This document shows positions 1 through 10,944 of a DNA stretch of 64,000 nt, in pieces. Both the position numbers and the translations under genes were made by a program. The notes beneath the pieces were generated by a model, which saw only the letters and a list, made by a program, of their open reading frames with translations, ran no database searches and was not told where the DNA came from. Numbering within the stretch: position 1 is the stretch's first letter; each line of letters begins with the position of its first letter. Source of the DNA: Aquabacter spiritensis (GTDB taxonomy: Bacteria; Pseudomonadota; Alphaproteobacteria; Rhizobiales; Xanthobacteraceae); NCBI RefSeq assembly GCF_004346185.1, contig NZ_SMAI01000013.1, forward strand, positions 62,001 to 126,000. Direction: 5' to 3'.

Positions 1-221
1 TGCTTGTGGCGGATGCCGCAGGGCCGGACGCGCGGGGCATGGCGCTGGCGCGCGCGACCGAGGCGGTGCAGGCGCTGATGCGTTTCTTCGACCATCCGGT
101 GCCGGGAGGATGGTGGGAATATCTCTCCTTGGCGGGCGAGCCGGAGCAGGCGCCGAGCCGCGCCTCGAGCCTCTATCACATCGTCTGCGCCGCCGCCGTC
201 CTCGCCGCCGCCTCGGCTTGA
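1..221 (+). CDS. AGE-family sugar epimerase/isomerase, C-terminal fragment
   Basis: This is the 3' end of a gene that enters from the left; the first complete codon is at base 3. About 72 residues are visible. They include a PGGWWEYL stretch followed by a SSLYHI stretch, which is typical of the C-terminal part of the N-acylglucosamine 2-epimerase / mannose-6-phosphate isomerase-like (alpha/alpha)6-barrel family. The family interconverts hexose or N-acyl-hexosamine epimers in the cytoplasm. The exact substrate cannot be read from this tail, and the catalytic histidines lie outside the window. A start codon inside the window (GTG at 6) is not credible, because the fragment lacks nearly the whole domain. 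Confidence 0.7.
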   Translation, partial: LVADAAGPDARGMALARATEAVQALMRFFDHPVPGGWWEYLSLAGEPEQAPSRASSLYHIVCAAAVLAAASA

Positions 222-357
222 CGCGGGGCGCGGCGCCATGGTCTCTCCGATGCGCCGCCGCCGACCCGCCCGGGGCGATCCGCCGGCGGGCGCCGTCGAG
301 GTAGGTCGAAGGCGCCGGGACAAAAGACGGGTCTGATCCCCGAGGAGGTTCGGCGTC

Positions 358-975
358 ATGCAGCTTTATCTGTCCACCCGGTCGCCCAATCCGCGCCGCG
401 TCCAGTTCTTCCTCGCGGAAAAGGGCATCACGGTTCCGACCGTCTTCGTCGACCTCGCCAAGATGGAGCATCTGGACGGCGACTTCCTGCGGCTCAATCC
501 GCGCAAGAAGGTCCCGGTCCTGGTGCTCGACGACGGCACCGCGATCGCCGAGAGCATCGCCATCTGCCGCTATTTCGAGGCCGCGCAGCCCACGCCCAAT
601 TTGTTCGGTGCGACGCCGGCCGAGCAGGGGCTGGTCGAGATGTGGATGCGGCAGGCCGAGATCGAACTGATGCTGCCGGTGCAGTTCGCCTTCCGCCACC
701 TCCATCCCGCCCTCGCCGAGCGCGAGGTGCCGCAGGTCAAGGAATGGGGCGAGGCGAACAAGCCGAAAGTGCTCGACTTTCTCGCTTATATGGATGCGCG
801 GCTGAGCGGGAGCGCGTTCCTCGCCCTGGATCGCTTCACCATCGCCGACATCGTGGCCATCGTTGCGGTCGATTTCATGCGGGCCGCCCGCATCGCGGTG
901 CCGGAAACGCTCACCCATGTCGCGCGCTGGCGGGCCGAGGTGTCGGCGCGTCCGGCGGCGGCGGCCGGGGTGTAG
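358..975 (+). CDS. Glutathione S-transferase family protein
   Basis: The product has 205 residues, the usual GST length. The thioredoxin-like N-terminal half (about 1-80) carries a Ser-rich STRSPNPRRV stretch where the glutathione thiol-activating residue sits (Ser6/Ser9 region), the cis-proline KVPVL motif (Pro53), and the ESIAIC glutathione-binding motif (Glu65-Ser66). The helical C-terminal domain contains the FTIADI capping motif around residues 160-165. A strong GAGGAGG ribosome site lies about 9 bases before the ATG. The protein presumably conjugates or reduces an electrophile in the cytosol; the substrate is unknown. The next gene starts one base after its stop codon, so co-transcription with the MBL hydrolase is likely. 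Confidence 0.88.
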   Translation: MQLYLSTRSPNPRRVQFFLAEKGITVPTVFVDLAKMEHLDGDFLRLNPRKKVPVLVLDDGTAIAESIAICRYFEAAQPTPNLFGATPAEQGLVEMWMRQAEIELMLPVQFAFRHLHPALAEREVPQVKEWGEANKPKVLDFLAYMDARLSGSAFLALDRFTIADIVAIVAVDFMRAARIAVPETLTHVARWRAEVSARPAAAAGV

Positions 976-976
976 G

Positions 977-1720
977 ATGCGCCTGACCGTCATCGGGTGC
1001 GGCGATGCCTTCGGCTCCGGCGGGCGGGGCAATAGCTGCTTCCATCTGGCGGCGGACCGCCTCTCAGTGGCGCTCGATTTCGGCGCCTCGGCCCTGGTGG
1101 ACGCCAAAAGGCGCGGCGTCGACCCCGCTGGCCTCGACGCGGTGATCCTCAGCCATCTCCACGGGGACCATTTCGGAGGTCTGCCGTTCCTGCTGCTGGA
1201 TGGCCAATATGGCGCCAGGCGCATCAAGCCTCTGACGATCGTCGGTCCGCCGGGCACCGCCGCCCGGCTCGCGGACCTTTGCGAGGCGATGTTTCCCGGC
1301 ATGACCGGGACGACGTGGCGCTACGCCCACGAGGTGCGCGAAGTGGCGCCCGGCTCGGCCGTGACGCTCGGCGGTCTCGTCGTGGGCTCGGCGGAAGTGG
1401 TGCACAAATCCGGTGCGCCCTCGACTGCGCTGCGGATCGCGGGGGAGGGGCGCATCATCGCCTTTTCCGGTGATACGGAATGGACCGAGGCGCTCCTGCC
1501 CATCGCCGCCGGTGCCGACCTCTTCATCTGCGAATGCTACCGGTTCGATGGCGCGCCGACCGGTCACATGGCCTATGAGACGCTGGCCGCGCGCGATGCC
1601 GAGCTCGGTGCGAAACGCATCCTGCTCACCCATATGAGTGCGGCGATGTGGGCGCGCCGGGCGGAGGTGGACGGCGCGCGCTTCCAGGTGGCGGAGGACG
1701 GCCTGACGATCGATGTCTGA
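977..1720 (+). CDS. MBL-fold metallo-hydrolase
   Basis: The product has 247 residues with the metallo-beta-lactamase fold signature HLHGDH (residues 60-65). Further metal ligands are probably His143 (VVHKSG), Asp166 (SGDTEW) and His219 (LLTHMS). The layout resembles the RNase Z / phosphoribosyl phosphodiesterase-like branch of small MBL hydrolases rather than glyoxalase II, so a phosphodiester substrate is plausible but not shown. I chose the ATG at 977, one base after the GST stop codon; an in-frame extension upstream would lie inside the GST gene. The last eight bases overlap the following UDG-like gene, which implies translational coupling. Confidence 0.85.
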   Translation: MRLTVIGCGDAFGSGGRGNSCFHLAADRLSVALDFGASALVDAKRRGVDPAGLDAVILSHLHGDHFGGLPFLLLDGQYGARRIKPLTIVGPPGTAARLADLCEAMFPGMTGTTWRYAHEVREVAPGSAVTLGGLVVGSAEVVHKSGAPSTALRIAGEGRIIAFSGDTEWTEALLPIAAGADLFICECYRFDGAPTGHMAYETLAARDAELGAKRILLTHMSAAMWARRAEVDGARFQVAEDGLTIDV

Positions 1721-2429
1721 CACAGCCCGTTCAGGGGCGGAGGAGCTGGACGCCTTGGTGGCGCGGATCCGCGCCTGCCGGGTGTGCCGCGACGCACCGC
1801 TGCGGGTGCCCCTGCCGCACGCCCCGCGCCCCGTGCTTCGCGTGTCCGCAACCGCGCGCATTCTGATTGCAAGCCAGGCGCCGGGCACCAAGGTCCATCT
1901 GTCGGGCCTGCCCTTCACCGACGCCTCGGGCGACCGGCTGCGGCGCTGGATGGGGGTCGATGCCGCGACCTTCTACGATGCGCGCCGCATCGCCATCGCC
2001 CCCATGGGATTCTGCTTTCCAGGACAGGATGCGAAAGGCGGCGACCTGCCGCCGCGCCGGGAATGCGCGGCGCACTGGCACGACACGCTGTTCGCGACCC
2101 TGCCGGATTTCGACCTCGTTCTGGCGATCGGCCGCCCGGCGCAGGCCTATCATCTGCGCCGCCTCGCGCTCGGGCACCTGATCCGCCCAGGGCTGACCGA
2201 GACGGTGGCCGGCTGGCGCGCGGTGCGCGCCTCGCGCAACGATACGCGGGTCTATGCCCTGCCGCATCCGTCCTGGCGCAACACCGGCTGGCTGAAGCGC
2301 AATCCCTGGTTCGAGGCCGAGCTGCTGCCGGAGTTGCAGGCCGACATCGCCGCCAGCCTCGACCGCGCGCGGCACCTGTGCGAAGGAGAGACGACAGACG
2401 ATCGGGAGGCGGCGACATGGCCGAAGTGA
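1713..2429 (+). CDS. Uracil-DNA glycosylase family protein
   Basis: The 238-residue product belongs to the uracil-DNA glycosylase superfamily. A SQAPG motif (residues 54-58) stands for the usual GQxPG active-site loop and a LPHPS motif (about 183-187) for the C-terminal HPS loop. Four cysteines (22, 25, 101, 118) could hold an iron-sulfur cluster as in family 4/5 enzymes, but the spacing is my reading and not a proven match. Many alphaproteobacteria carry this compact UDG-like protein, whose repair substrate is not firmly known. It overlaps the MBL gene by 8 bases and the mrp gene by 13, so the three look like one transcription unit. Confidence 0.8.
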   Translation: MSDTARSGAEELDALVARIRACRVCRDAPLRVPLPHAPRPVLRVSATARILIASQAPGTKVHLSGLPFTDASGDRLRRWMGVDAATFYDARRIAIAPMGFCFPGQDAKGGDLPPRRECAAHWHDTLFATLPDFDLVLAIGRPAQAYHLRRLALGHLIRPGLTETVAGWRAVRASRNDTRVYALPHPSWRNTGWLKRNPWFEAELLPELQADIAASLDRARHLCEGETTDDREAATWPK

Positions 2430-3529
2430 CGGAAGACGGCGTGCGGCAAGCGCTCGCCAAAGTGCGCACGCCCGAGGGCGCCCCGCTCTCCGCTTCGCCG
2501 GCGCTGTCCGGCATCGTCGTCGCCAGCGGCAAGGTCTATCTCTCGATCAATGTCGATGCCACGCAGGTGCGGGCCTGGGAAAGCGTACGGATCGCCGCCG
2601 AGGAGACGGTGCGGGCGCTGCCGGGCGTCGGCTCGGCGCTCGTCGCGCTCACGGCCGAGCGCAAGAGCGGCGCCCGCCCGGCCGGTCCGCCCACTGCGCC
2701 GAGCCCCAGCGGCGGGAAGGCGATCGAAGTGCCCGGCGTGGCCGCCATCATCGCGGTCGCGTCGGGGAAAGGCGGGGTCGGCAAGTCGACCCTCGCGATC
2801 AATCTCGCGCTCGGCCTGCGCGATCTCGGCCTCAAGGTCGGCCTGCTCGATGCCGACATTTACGGCCCCTCGGTGCCGCGCCTGTCCGGCGTCCATGCCA
2901 AGCCCGAGGTGATCGAGGGCCGCACGATGATGCCGCTCGACAATTTCGGCCTTCAGCTGATGTCGATCGGCTTCATGGTCGAGGAGGACACGCCGATGAT
3001 CTGGCGTGGTCCCATGGTCATGTCGGCGCTCTCGCAGATGCTGCGCGAGGTCAAATGGGGACCGCTCGACGTGCTGGTGGTGGACATGCCGCCGGGCACG
3101 GGCGATGCCCAGCTCACCATGGCCCAGCAGGTCAATCTCGCCGGGGCGGTGATCGTCTCGACGCCGCAGGACCTCGCTTTGATCGATGCCCGGCGCGGCA
3201 TCGCCATGTTCCAGAAGGTGAATGTGCCGATCCTCGGCGTGGTCGAGAACATGTCCTATTTCCTGTGCCCGCATTGCGGCGAGCGTTCGGACATTTTCGG
3301 CCATGGCGGGGCGCGCCACGAGGCGGAGAAGCTCGGCGTGCCGTTCCTCGGCGAGGTTCCGCTGCACATGCGGATCCGCGAAATGTCGGATGCCGGACTG
3401 CCCATCCTCGTCTCCGATCCGGACAGCCCGCAGGCTGCGACCTATCGGGAGATCGCGCGCGGCGTCCAGGCCGCGATGCAGCGCGTGGGATCGACCGCCC
3501 GCAAGGCGCCGCGCATCGTGATCGAGTGA
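2417..3529 (+). CDS. apbC: Mrp/ApbC-type iron-sulfur cluster carrier ATPase
   Basis: The 370-residue product has an N-terminal MIP18/DUF59-like domain (about 5-80), a Pro-rich linker, and a P-loop ATPase domain with the deviant Walker A GKGGVGKST (117-125). A DADIYGP stretch and a DMPPGTGD stretch (Walker B region) follow. Cys284 and Cys287 (CPHC) are the pair that binds a bridging [4Fe-4S] cluster at the dimer interface. The family delivers iron-sulfur clusters to apo-proteins in the cytosol. I chose the ATG at 2417, just upstream of the UDG-like stop codon; longer in-frame extensions would lie wholly within that gene. The position downstream of a possibly iron-sulfur UDG is suggestive only. 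Confidence 0.93.
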   Translation: MAEVTEDGVRQALAKVRTPEGAPLSASPALSGIVVASGKVYLSINVDATQVRAWESVRIAAEETVRALPGVGSALVALTAERKSGARPAGPPTAPSPSGGKAIEVPGVAAIIAVASGKGGVGKSTLAINLALGLRDLGLKVGLLDADIYGPSVPRLSGVHAKPEVIEGRTMMPLDNFGLQLMSIGFMVEEDTPMIWRGPMVMSALSQMLREVKWGPLDVLVVDMPPGTGDAQLTMAQQVNLAGAVIVSTPQDLALIDARRGIAMFQKVNVPILGVVENMSYFLCPHCGERSDIFGHGGARHEAEKLGVPFLGEVPLHMRIREMSDAGLPILVSDPDSPQAATYREIARGVQAAMQRVGSTARKAPRIVIE

Positions 3530-3601
3530 GGTTGCGGGCCGCGGCGCATTCGCCTTTCGGATAAGGCGCTGCCGCTTCCCTCGGCGCCGACCTCGCTCTA
3601 G

Positions 3602-4753
<1,152 letters not shown>

Positions 4754-4782
4754 GCGGATTTCCAAAGCCTCCTGAAGGGAGC

Positions 4783-4812
4783 GGCCCGGAGCTTCGGCTC
4801 CGGGCCTTTTTT
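4783..4812 (+). terminator. Rho-independent terminator after the TRAP binding protein gene
   Basis: A perfect 10-bp G+C-rich stem (4783-4792 with 4797-4806) closed by a TTCG tetraloop is followed by six Ts (4807-4812). It starts 30 bases after the TRAP binding-protein stop codon, so that transcript ends here and no permease genes are co-transcribed. Confidence 0.93.
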
Positions 4813-4877
4813 GTGCGCGGCGCGGCTTTCCGGCGCCGGCGTGCTTGTCGCGGGGGACGGCGGGGCTATAAGGCGCC

Positions 4878-6743
4878 ATGCCCGTCGATTCCCGCTTCGA
4901 CCTCGCCGACGGCCACGCTCGCGGACCCGCACCCGCCGGCGCGCTGCGCGATCCCGCCGAAATCCTGCGCCATGTCTTCGGCTATGAGGCGTTCCGCGGC
5001 CGCCAGGGCGAGGTGGTCGCCCACGTCACGGGCGGCGGCGACGCGCTGGTCCTGATGCCGACCGGCGGCGGCAAATCGCTCTGCTATCAGGTGCCGGCGC
5101 TGGCGCGGGCGGGCACAGGCATCGTGGTCTCGCCGCTGATCGCCCTGATGCACGACCAGGTGCAGGCGCTGCGGCAGCTCGGGGTGCGGGCGGCGGCCCT
5201 CAATTCCACGCTGTCCCCGGGCGAGGCGCGCCAGGTCGAGCGCGCGCTCGCCATGGGCGAACTCGATCTCCTTTATGTCGCGCCCGAGCGGCTTCTCACC
5301 GAAGCGTTCCTCACTTTGCTGCAGGGCGCGCACATTGCTCTGTTCGCGATCGACGAGGCGCATTGCGTCTCGCAATGGGGCCACGATTTCCGCCCGGAAT
5401 ATCGCCAGCTCACCGTGTTGCACGAGCGCTTTCCCGCCGTGCCGCGAGTGGCGCTCACCGCCACCGCCGACGGGCCGACGCGGCGCGAGATCGTCGAGCG
5501 GCTGGGGCTGGAGGAGGGGAAGGTCTTTCTCGCCTCTTTCGACCGGCCCAACATTCGGTATCGCATCGCGCCGAAGATCCAGCCGCGCCAGCAATTGCGC
5601 ACCTTCCTCGATGCCCATCCGGGGGAGGCGGGGATCATCTACTGCATGAGCCGCGCCAAGGTGGAGGCGACGGCGGAAATGCTGGCGACCGAGGGGCGGA
5701 CCGCGCTGCCTTATCATGCCGGTCTCGACCCGCAGGTGCGGGCCCGGAACCAGGAGCGCTTCCTGAAGGAGGAGGGCGTCCTGATGGTGGCGACCATCGC
5801 CTTCGGCATGGGGATCGACAAGCCCGACGTGCGCTTTGTGGTGCATCTCGATCTGCCGAAGAGCATCGAGAGCTATTATCAGGAGACCGGCCGCGCCGGC
5901 CGCGATGGACTGCCCTCGGAAACCCTCCTGCTCTACGGCATGGAGGACGTGGCGAAGCTGATCCAGTTCGTCGAGGCCTCGGACGCGCCGGACGCCCGCA
6001 AGCGGGTGGAGCGCAGCAAGCTCGATGCCCTGATCGGCCTGTGCGAGACGGCGAGCTGCCGGCGCACCGTGATGCTGTCTTATTTTGACGAGGGGCCGAG
6101 CCCGCCGTGCGGCAATTGCGACACCTGCCTCGAGCCGGTGCGCACCTATGACGGCACGGAGCGGGTCCAGAAGCTGCTGTCCTGTGTCTACCGGACCGGC
6201 GAAAAGTTCGGCGCCGGCCATATCGTGGACGTGCTGCTCGGGACGGCGACCGAGAAGGTCACGCGGTTCGGCCACGACAAAGTGTCCACCTTCGGCATCG
6301 GCAAGGACGTGCCGCGCGAGGAGTGGCGGGCGATCGTCCGGCAGATGGTCTCGCTCGGCCTGCTCAGCCTCGACGTCGAGGGACATGGCGGGCTCAGCCT
6401 CGCCGCCGCTTGCCGACCGGTGCTTCGCGGCGAGCGGCGGGTCGAGCTGAAGGCGGAAACCCGCGCCCGGGCGGCCAAGGTCGCGGGCGGCGGGCGCCCG
6501 CCCAAGGCCGTGCTCGAGGATCCCCACGACGAGGCGCTCTATCAGAAGCTCCGCGCACTTCGCCTCGATCTCGCGCGCGCCCAGAGCGTGCCGCCTTACG
6601 TGATCTTCCACGACGCCACCTTGATGGAGATGGCGCGGCTGCGGCCGCGCTCGCTCGCCGCCCTCGGCGACGTGTCCGGTGTCGGGGAGGCCAAGCTGGA
6701 GCGTTACGGTCCGCAGTTCTTGGCGGTGGTGCGGGAGGGGTAG
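4878..6743 (+). CDS. recQ: ATP-dependent DNA helicase RecQ
   Basis: The 621-residue product shows the RecQ helicase core. It has motif 0 (FRGRQGEVV), Walker A PTGGGKS (61-67), the DEAH box (159-162) in [18 protein letters not shown], and motif VI in [10 protein letters not shown]. After the helicase domains come a zinc-binding cysteine set (CETASC then CGNCDTC), a winged-helix RQC region, and a C-terminal HRDC-like domain (about 545-621). RecQ unwinds recombination and stalled-fork intermediates 3' to 5'. The gene follows the terminator at 4783-4812 and is separated from gatC by 88 bases. The ATG at 4878 gives a normal-length protein with a short Pro/Ala-rich leader. Confidence 0.95.
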   Translation: MPVDSRFDLADGHARGPAPAGALRDPAEILRHVFGYEAFRGRQGEVVAHVTGGGDALVLMPTGGGKSLCYQVPALARAGTGIVVSPLIALMHDQVQALRQLGVRAAALNSTLSPGEARQVERALAMGELDLLYVAPERLLTEAFLTLLQGAHIALFAIDEAHCVSQWGHDFRPEYRQLTVLHERFPAVPRVALTATADGPTRREIVERLGLEEGKVFLASFDRPNIRYRIAPKIQPRQQLRTFLDAHPGEAGIIYCMSRAKVEATAEMLATEGRTALPYHAGLDPQVRARNQERFLKEEGVLMVATIAFGMGIDKPDVRFVVHLDLPKSIESYYQETGRAGRDGLPSETLLLYGMEDVAKLIQFVEASDAPDARKRVERSKLDALIGLCETASCRRTVMLSYFDEGPSPPCGNCDTCLEPVRTYDGTERVQKLLSCVYRTGEKFGAGHIVDVLLGTATEKVTRFGHDKVSTFGIGKDVPREEWRAIVRQMVSLGLLSLDVEGHGGLSLAAACRPVLRGERRVELKAETRARAAKVAGGGRPPKAVLEDPHDEALYQKLRALRLDLARAQSVPPYVIFHDATLMEMARLRPRSLAALGDVSGVGEAKLERYGPQFLAVVREG

Positions 6744-6831
6744 GGCCACCCCTTCGCATTTGCCTCGCAATTCGCCCGCTTGCTATAGGCGGGGGCAGGG
6801 TGCCTGCGGGCGCCGGGTCAAGGAGCCAGTC

Positions 6832-7119
6832 ATGTCGGTCGATCTAGGGACGGTGCGGCGCGTCGCGCATCTCGCGCGCATCGCGGTGCGGGAAGAGGAG
6901 CTGCCGGCCCTGGCCGGAGAGCTGAACGCGATCCTCGCCTTCGTCGAGCAGCTCTCGGCGATCGACGTGTCCGAGATCGAGCCGATGACCAGCATCGTCC
7001 CCCTGGCCTTGCCGATGCGCGAGGACGTGGTGAGCGACGGCCATTATCCCGACCGCATCCTCGCCAACGCGCCCGAGGCCGAGGGCGGGTTCTTCACCGT
7101 GCCGAAGGTGGTGGAATGA
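6832..7119 (+). CDS. gatC: Asp-tRNA(Asn)/Glu-tRNA(Gln) amidotransferase subunit C
   Basis: The 95-residue product matches GatC throughout, with [10 protein letters not shown] at the N-terminus, a [15 protein letters not shown] helix, the MTSIVPL linker and an [13 protein letters not shown]-terminus. GatC wraps around GatA and stabilises the GatCAB complex, which converts misacylated Glu-tRNA(Gln) or Asp-tRNA(Asn) to the correct amide. I chose the ATG at 6832, preceded by an AGGAG site at the normal distance, over in-frame starts inside recQ. The stop codon overlaps the gatA start by four bases (ATGA). Confidence 0.95.
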   Translation: MSVDLGTVRRVAHLARIAVREEELPALAGELNAILAFVEQLSAIDVSEIEPMTSIVPLALPMREDVVSDGHYPDRILANAPEAEGGFFTVPKVVE

Positions 7120-8600
7120 CCGCGCTCAATCAACTCACCCTCACCCAGGCGCGCGAAGGGCTCGCATTGGGCGAATTCACCGCGGTCGAACTGACCGAAG
7201 CCTATCTGGCGGCCATGGAGGCGGCGCGGAACCTGAACGCCTTCACCGTGGCGACCGCCGACAAGGCCCGCGCCATGGCGGAGCGGGCGGATGCGCGCAT
7301 TGCCGCGGGGGAGGCCGGTCCGCTGGAGGGTCTGCCGCTCGGCGTGAAGGACATGTTCGCGACCGAAGGCGTCCCGACCACCGCGTGCTCGAAAATTCTG
7401 GACGGCTTCGTGCCGCCCTACGAATCGACGGTGACGGACCAGCTGTGGCGTGACGGGGCGGTGCTGCTCGGCAAGCTCAACAATGACGAATTCGCCATGG
7501 GCTCGTCGAACGAGACCTCGGCCTTCGGCCCGGTGGTCTCACCCTGGCGGCGCGAGGGCGATGAAACACCGCTGGTGCCTGGCGGCTCCTCCGGCGGTTC
7601 GGCGGCTGCCGTCGCCGGCTTCCTCTGCGCCGGCGCCACCGGCACGGACACTGGCGGCTCGATCCGCCAGCCCGCGGCCTTCACCGGCACGGTTGGCATC
7701 AAGCCGACCTATGGCCGCTGCTCGCGCTGGGGCATCATCGCCTACGCCTCCTCGCTCGATCAGGCCGGCGCGTTCGCGCGCACCGTCAACGACGCGGCGA
7801 TCCTGCTGCGCTCGATGGCGGGTCACGATCCGAAGGATTCCACCAGCGTCCAGCTCCAGGTCCCGGATTACGAGGATGCGGTCGGCGCCTCGGTGCGCGG
7901 AAAGCGGATCGGCATTCCGCGGGAATACCGCGTGGACGGCATGTCGCAGGAGATCTGCGAATTGTGGGACCAGGGCGCGCAGATGCTGCGCGACGCCGGT
8001 GCGGACGTGGTCGACATCACGCTGCCCCACACCCGCTATGCGCTCCCGGCCTATTACATCGTCGCTCCGGCGGAGGCCTCGTCCAACCTCGCCCGTTATG
8101 ACGGGGTGCGTTACGGTGCGCGGGTCCCGGGTCGCGACGTGATCGACATGTATGAGCGCACCCGCGCGGCCGGCTTCGGCGCCGAAGTGAAGCGGCGCAT
8201 CATGATCGGCACCTACGTGCTCTCGGCGGGCTATTACGACGCTTATTATCTGAAGGCGCAGCGGGTGCGCACGCTGATCAAGCGCGACTTCGACGACGTG
8301 TTCGCGGCGGGGGTCGATGCGATCCTCACCCCGACCACGCCCTCGCCAGCCTTCGCCATCGGCGAGAAAACCAGCGCCGATCCGGTCGAGATGTATCTCA
8401 ACGACGTCTTCACCGTGACCGTGAACCTCGCCGGCCTGCCGGCAATCTCGGTACCCGCCGGCTTCTCGGCCGACGGACTGCCGCTCGGCCTGCAGCTGAT
8501 CGGGCGGCCGTTCGAGGAGGAGACGCTGTTCTCGCTCGCCCAGGCGATCGAGGAGGCCGCCGGCCGCTTCCCGGTCGAGGATCTCTGGTGGCGCCGATGA
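7116..8600 (+). CDS. gatA: Asp-tRNA(Asn)/Glu-tRNA(Gln) amidotransferase subunit A
   Basis: The 494-residue product is an amidase-signature enzyme with the Lys-cisSer-Ser catalytic triad visible as Lys78 (GVKDMF), Ser158 (GGSSGGS) and Ser182 ([11 protein letters not shown]). The spacing fits GatA. The subunit releases ammonia from glutamine and channels it to GatB. It overlaps gatC by four bases and the following chorismate mutase by four bases, so the three genes are a tightly coupled unit. gatB is not the next gene but lies about 2.3 kb downstream on the same strand. Confidence 0.96.
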   Translation: MTALNQLTLTQAREGLALGEFTAVELTEAYLAAMEAARNLNAFTVATADKARAMAERADARIAAGEAGPLEGLPLGVKDMFATEGVPTTACSKILDGFVPPYESTVTDQLWRDGAVLLGKLNNDEFAMGSSNETSAFGPVVSPWRREGDETPLVPGGSSGGSAAAVAGFLCAGATGTDTGGSIRQPAAFTGTVGIKPTYGRCSRWGIIAYASSLDQAGAFARTVNDAAILLRSMAGHDPKDSTSVQLQVPDYEDAVGASVRGKRIGIPREYRVDGMSQEICELWDQGAQMLRDAGADVVDITLPHTRYALPAYYIVAPAEASSNLARYDGVRYGARVPGRDVIDMYERTRAAGFGAEVKRRIMIGTYVLSAGYYDAYYLKAQRVRTLIKRDFDDVFAAGVDAILTPTTPSPAFAIGEKTSADPVEMYLNDVFTVTVNLAGLPAISVPAGFSADGLPLGLQLIGRPFEEETLFSLAQAIEEAAGRFPVEDLWWRR

Positions 8601-8890
8601 GCGCGGTCGATCCGGCGCTGGCCGCCGCCCGCGTCGAGATCGACGCGATCGACGACCGGATCGTCGATCATTTGGTGGAGCGGGTCGCGGTGGTACGGCG
8701 GGTGGTGGGGATCAAGCAGGCGGCGGGCATTCCGGCGCTGCTTCCCGACCGTGTCGAAGAGGTGGTCGCCCGGGTCTGCGACCGCGCTTGCGCGAAGGGA
8801 ATCCCGCCGGACCTCGCCGAAGAGGTCTGGCGCACCATCATCGCCTGGACCGTGCGCTTCGAGGAGAGCCAGCTCGACGCTAAGGAGTGA
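8597..8890 (+). CDS. Chorismate mutase, AroQ type
   Basis: The 97-residue all-helical protein has the AroQ layout: an N-terminal [25 protein letters not shown] helix with the active-site arginine, [20 protein letters not shown] in the middle, and a C-terminal helix ending [13 protein letters not shown]. It rearranges chorismate to prephenate for phenylalanine and tyrosine synthesis. I took the ATG at 8597, which overlaps the gatA stop codon as ATGA; a GTG three codons earlier is also in frame. A small free-standing chorismate mutase coupled to gatA has no obvious functional link to tRNA amidation, so this is likely just operon packing. Confidence 0.87.
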   Translation: MSAVDPALAAARVEIDAIDDRIVDHLVERVAVVRRVVGIKQAAGIPALLPDRVEEVVARVCDRACAKGIPPDLAEEVWRTIIAWTVRFEESQLDAKE

Positions 8891-8914
8891 GCCGGCCGCC
8901 GAAGCGGCGGCGCT

Positions 8915-9373
8915 TCAGTGGCTGTGTCCGCCCTGTCGCGGCGGGGGCGTCCAGACCGGATAGGTGTCGATGTCCTGCTGCGTCCACCTTTTGCCGGCGA
9001 GACGCGAGAGGATCTTCTGCGGGCCGGGATGGCCCGGCTGGCAATGGCGCTGGGCGTAGCGGAACATCGAGATCATCGGGCCGAGTTCTTCGGATCTCAC
9101 GGGAATGTCCGCGACGCCTCTGTTGCGTGACGCATATTTATCGAAGGTGCGACGCTCGTCGATGACCGCGCTGTAAAACGCCTTCCGCTCCTTCTGCTCG
9201 TCCGTGAGCTTCTGCTCGGCGGGCTCGACCGGGATATGGGCGGCGGTGAGGACCCATTTGATCGTATCCGTCGCCACTGTCAGGTGACTTCGGGTTCGCT
9301 GCATCAGATGGGCCATGCGCTCGATATAGGTGAAGACATAGATCACGTCATCCAGGCTGAGTTGGCCCTGCAT
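8915..9373 (-). CDS. Hypothetical protein (152 aa)
   Basis: I do not recognise this protein. It is 152 residues, soluble and charged, with no signal peptide or membrane segment. The first half looks helical (LDDVIYVFTYIERMAHLMQR), followed by a Glu/Lys-rich stretch. The end is rich in Pro, Gly and His (PPPRQGGHSH) and could bind a metal. Evidence that it is real: an ATG at 9373 with a CCGGAG ribosome site seven bases upstream, an AT-rich region upstream that could hold its promoter, and no competing frame with familiar content. It converges on the chorismate mutase gene with 24 bases between the stop codons. Confidence 0.6.
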   Translation of the reverse strand: MQGQLSLDDVIYVFTYIERMAHLMQRTRSHLTVATDTIKWVLTAAHIPVEPAEQKLTDEQKERKAFYSAVIDERRTFDKYASRNRGVADIPVRSEELGPMISMFRYAQRHCQPGHPGPQKILSRLAGKRWTQQDIDTYPVWTPPPRQGGHSH

Positions 9374-9731
9374 CGCGTAACTCCGGTGATTATGCGTTCG
9401 TCGCGATCATCGACATTGCATTCGAATGAATAGAATGAGTAAAATATCCGACGAGACATGTTGAGCGGAAGAAAAAACGGGATATATCGCCCCTCAAGCT
9501 ATCACAGGTCCTTCGGCGAAGGGGAGCGCAATGGTACCGATCCAGAACAGTGTCGGTCGAGGGACATTGTTCAGCGCGGATTGGGAAAGAGCGTCGCCGA
9601 AGAAATCCAATATCCTCCGCGGTGCCTGCCGAGGGGGCGTCAGGTTCAGGGCGGGCTGATCGCGGCGGCGGCGGTCGTGCAGGCGGGGATGGAAGCGATC
9701 CGGACGGATGCCGGTGCGCGTCCGGATCGGA
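9374..9731. other. 358-base gap, AT-rich next to the 152-aa gene; no gene seen
   Basis: Several short frames cross this stretch but none has recognisable content or a convincing ribosome site. Bases about 9380-9490 are clearly richer in A+T than the rest of the window and probably hold the promoter of the minus-strand gene that starts at 9373. The rest is G+C-rich and lies just downstream of the glycosyltransferase stop codon. I see no clear terminator or repeat. Confidence 0.5.
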
Positions 9732-10760
9732 TTATCCCACGCGCTGGCGGAGAATGCGGCGCATGATGGACCGGCGGTATTTGCGGATCTCCCGGGCCAG
9801 CGCGACGTGGAACGGCGCCGTCGCGCGGGCCATGTCGTAGCGCAGCGTTTCGACCTCCCGCGCCTGGGCGCGCGCCGTCTCGATGAGAGTGTCCACGCTG
9901 TCGAGAATGCGGCGATAGGGGAAGGTTGCGGCGAGGTCGCCATGACGGACCACGCCACGCCGGTTGACGAAGGGCTGGGTTCGCAGCGCCCCGGCCGCAT
10001 AGGGCAAATAGGCGTGAAGAAGGCGCTCCGGATCCTGAAGCGCAAGGCCGGGCTCGTCGATGAGCGCCCGCGCGCCTTCGATGAGATGGGCCGAGGCGTT
10101 GGTCTGATAATCGGGCCGGGCGCGCCAGCGCATATAGCTGATCAAGCACTTGGCCGTGAGCTGGGCGGTCGAACGGATCGGGAAATGGGCGAGATCGACG
10201 CTGGCCAGGAGCCGCTTCGGCATCTCGACATGCCAGTGGCTGACCTCATGGTTGCCGTCGCTCACGAGGGCCTCGGAATGACCCGCAATGGCGCCGGGAA
10301 TGATCACCTTGTTGCCGATGCGGTCGAGGTCGAGAACGCGGGTGCAGGCGAGAGGGTCGGCGGGCGGTGCGGCGAGGTCCGGCACGTAATTGGTGAGGCT
10401 GAAGGCACCGATATGCGGCGCCGGCAGGGCGGCAAGCTCGGCCTCGAGCCGCGCACGGTCGGGCGCATCGATGAATTCATCGGCATCGATCGGCAGAATG
10501 AAGTCCCAAGCCTCCTGCCGCATGGCGTGCCGCATCAGGCGCGTGGTGCGCTGGCCCTGGCTGAAGCTCGCATGCTGTCCGTCCGCGACCAGCTCCACCG
10601 GCAGGCCTTCCGCCTGCAGCAAGGCGAGAATGCGTGGCGTCGCATCGCTCGACCCGTCGTCGATCACGTACATCCGATCGAGAAAGGTGAGGTTGTGGCG
10701 CACGAAGGCCTCGATGATGTCCGCTTCGTCGCGTGCCATCGTGAGGGAGGCCAGGCGCAT
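9732..10760 (-). CDS. Family 2 glycosyltransferase
   Basis: The 342-residue product has the GT-A features of the Glyco_tranf_2_4 type. Its short N-terminal strand MARDEADIIEAFVRHNL is followed by VIDDGSSDAT (nucleotide binding, about 33-41) and PIDADEFI (the DxD metal motif, Asp92/Asp94). The C-terminal third is rich in Arg and helical and could lie on the membrane surface; there is no transmembrane segment. It should transfer a sugar to a surface or extracellular polysaccharide, but the acceptor is unknown. It stands alone on the minus strand between the unknown 152-aa gene and the divergent gatB. Confidence 0.85.
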   Translation of the reverse strand: MRLASLTMARDEADIIEAFVRHNLTFLDRMYVIDDGSSDATPRILALLQAEGLPVELVADGQHASFSQGQRTTRLMRHAMRQEAWDFILPIDADEFIDAPDRARLEAELAALPAPHIGAFSLTNYVPDLAAPPADPLACTRVLDLDRIGNKVIIPGAIAGHSEALVSDGNHEVSHWHVEMPKRLLASVDLAHFPIRSTAQLTAKCLISYMRWRARPDYQTNASAHLIEGARALIDEPGLALQDPERLLHAYLPYAAGALRTQPFVNRRGVVRHGDLAATFPYRRILDSVDTLIETARAQAREVETLRYDMARATAPFHVALAREIRKYRRSIMRRILRQRVG

Positions 10761-10944
10761 GGGGTTTTCTCCAGAGGTTGGGCGCGTCGCGCGCCCGGCC
10801 CTTTAGCATGCCCGCGGCACGCGCCGAAACGGCCGGTTGCCAGAGGCCGCCGTGCCGGAGTAGGGACACGGGTCGATTGCGCCGTCCGCCGCGGAGGCCG
10901 AAGGTTTCCGACCCGGCGGATCGCATTCCAGGGATGACGACGCG

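Noticed and set aside
4866-6770. 634-codon minus-strand frame opposite recQ
   Set aside because: It mirrors a clear RecQ helicase in codon-position bias and shows no recognisable motif.
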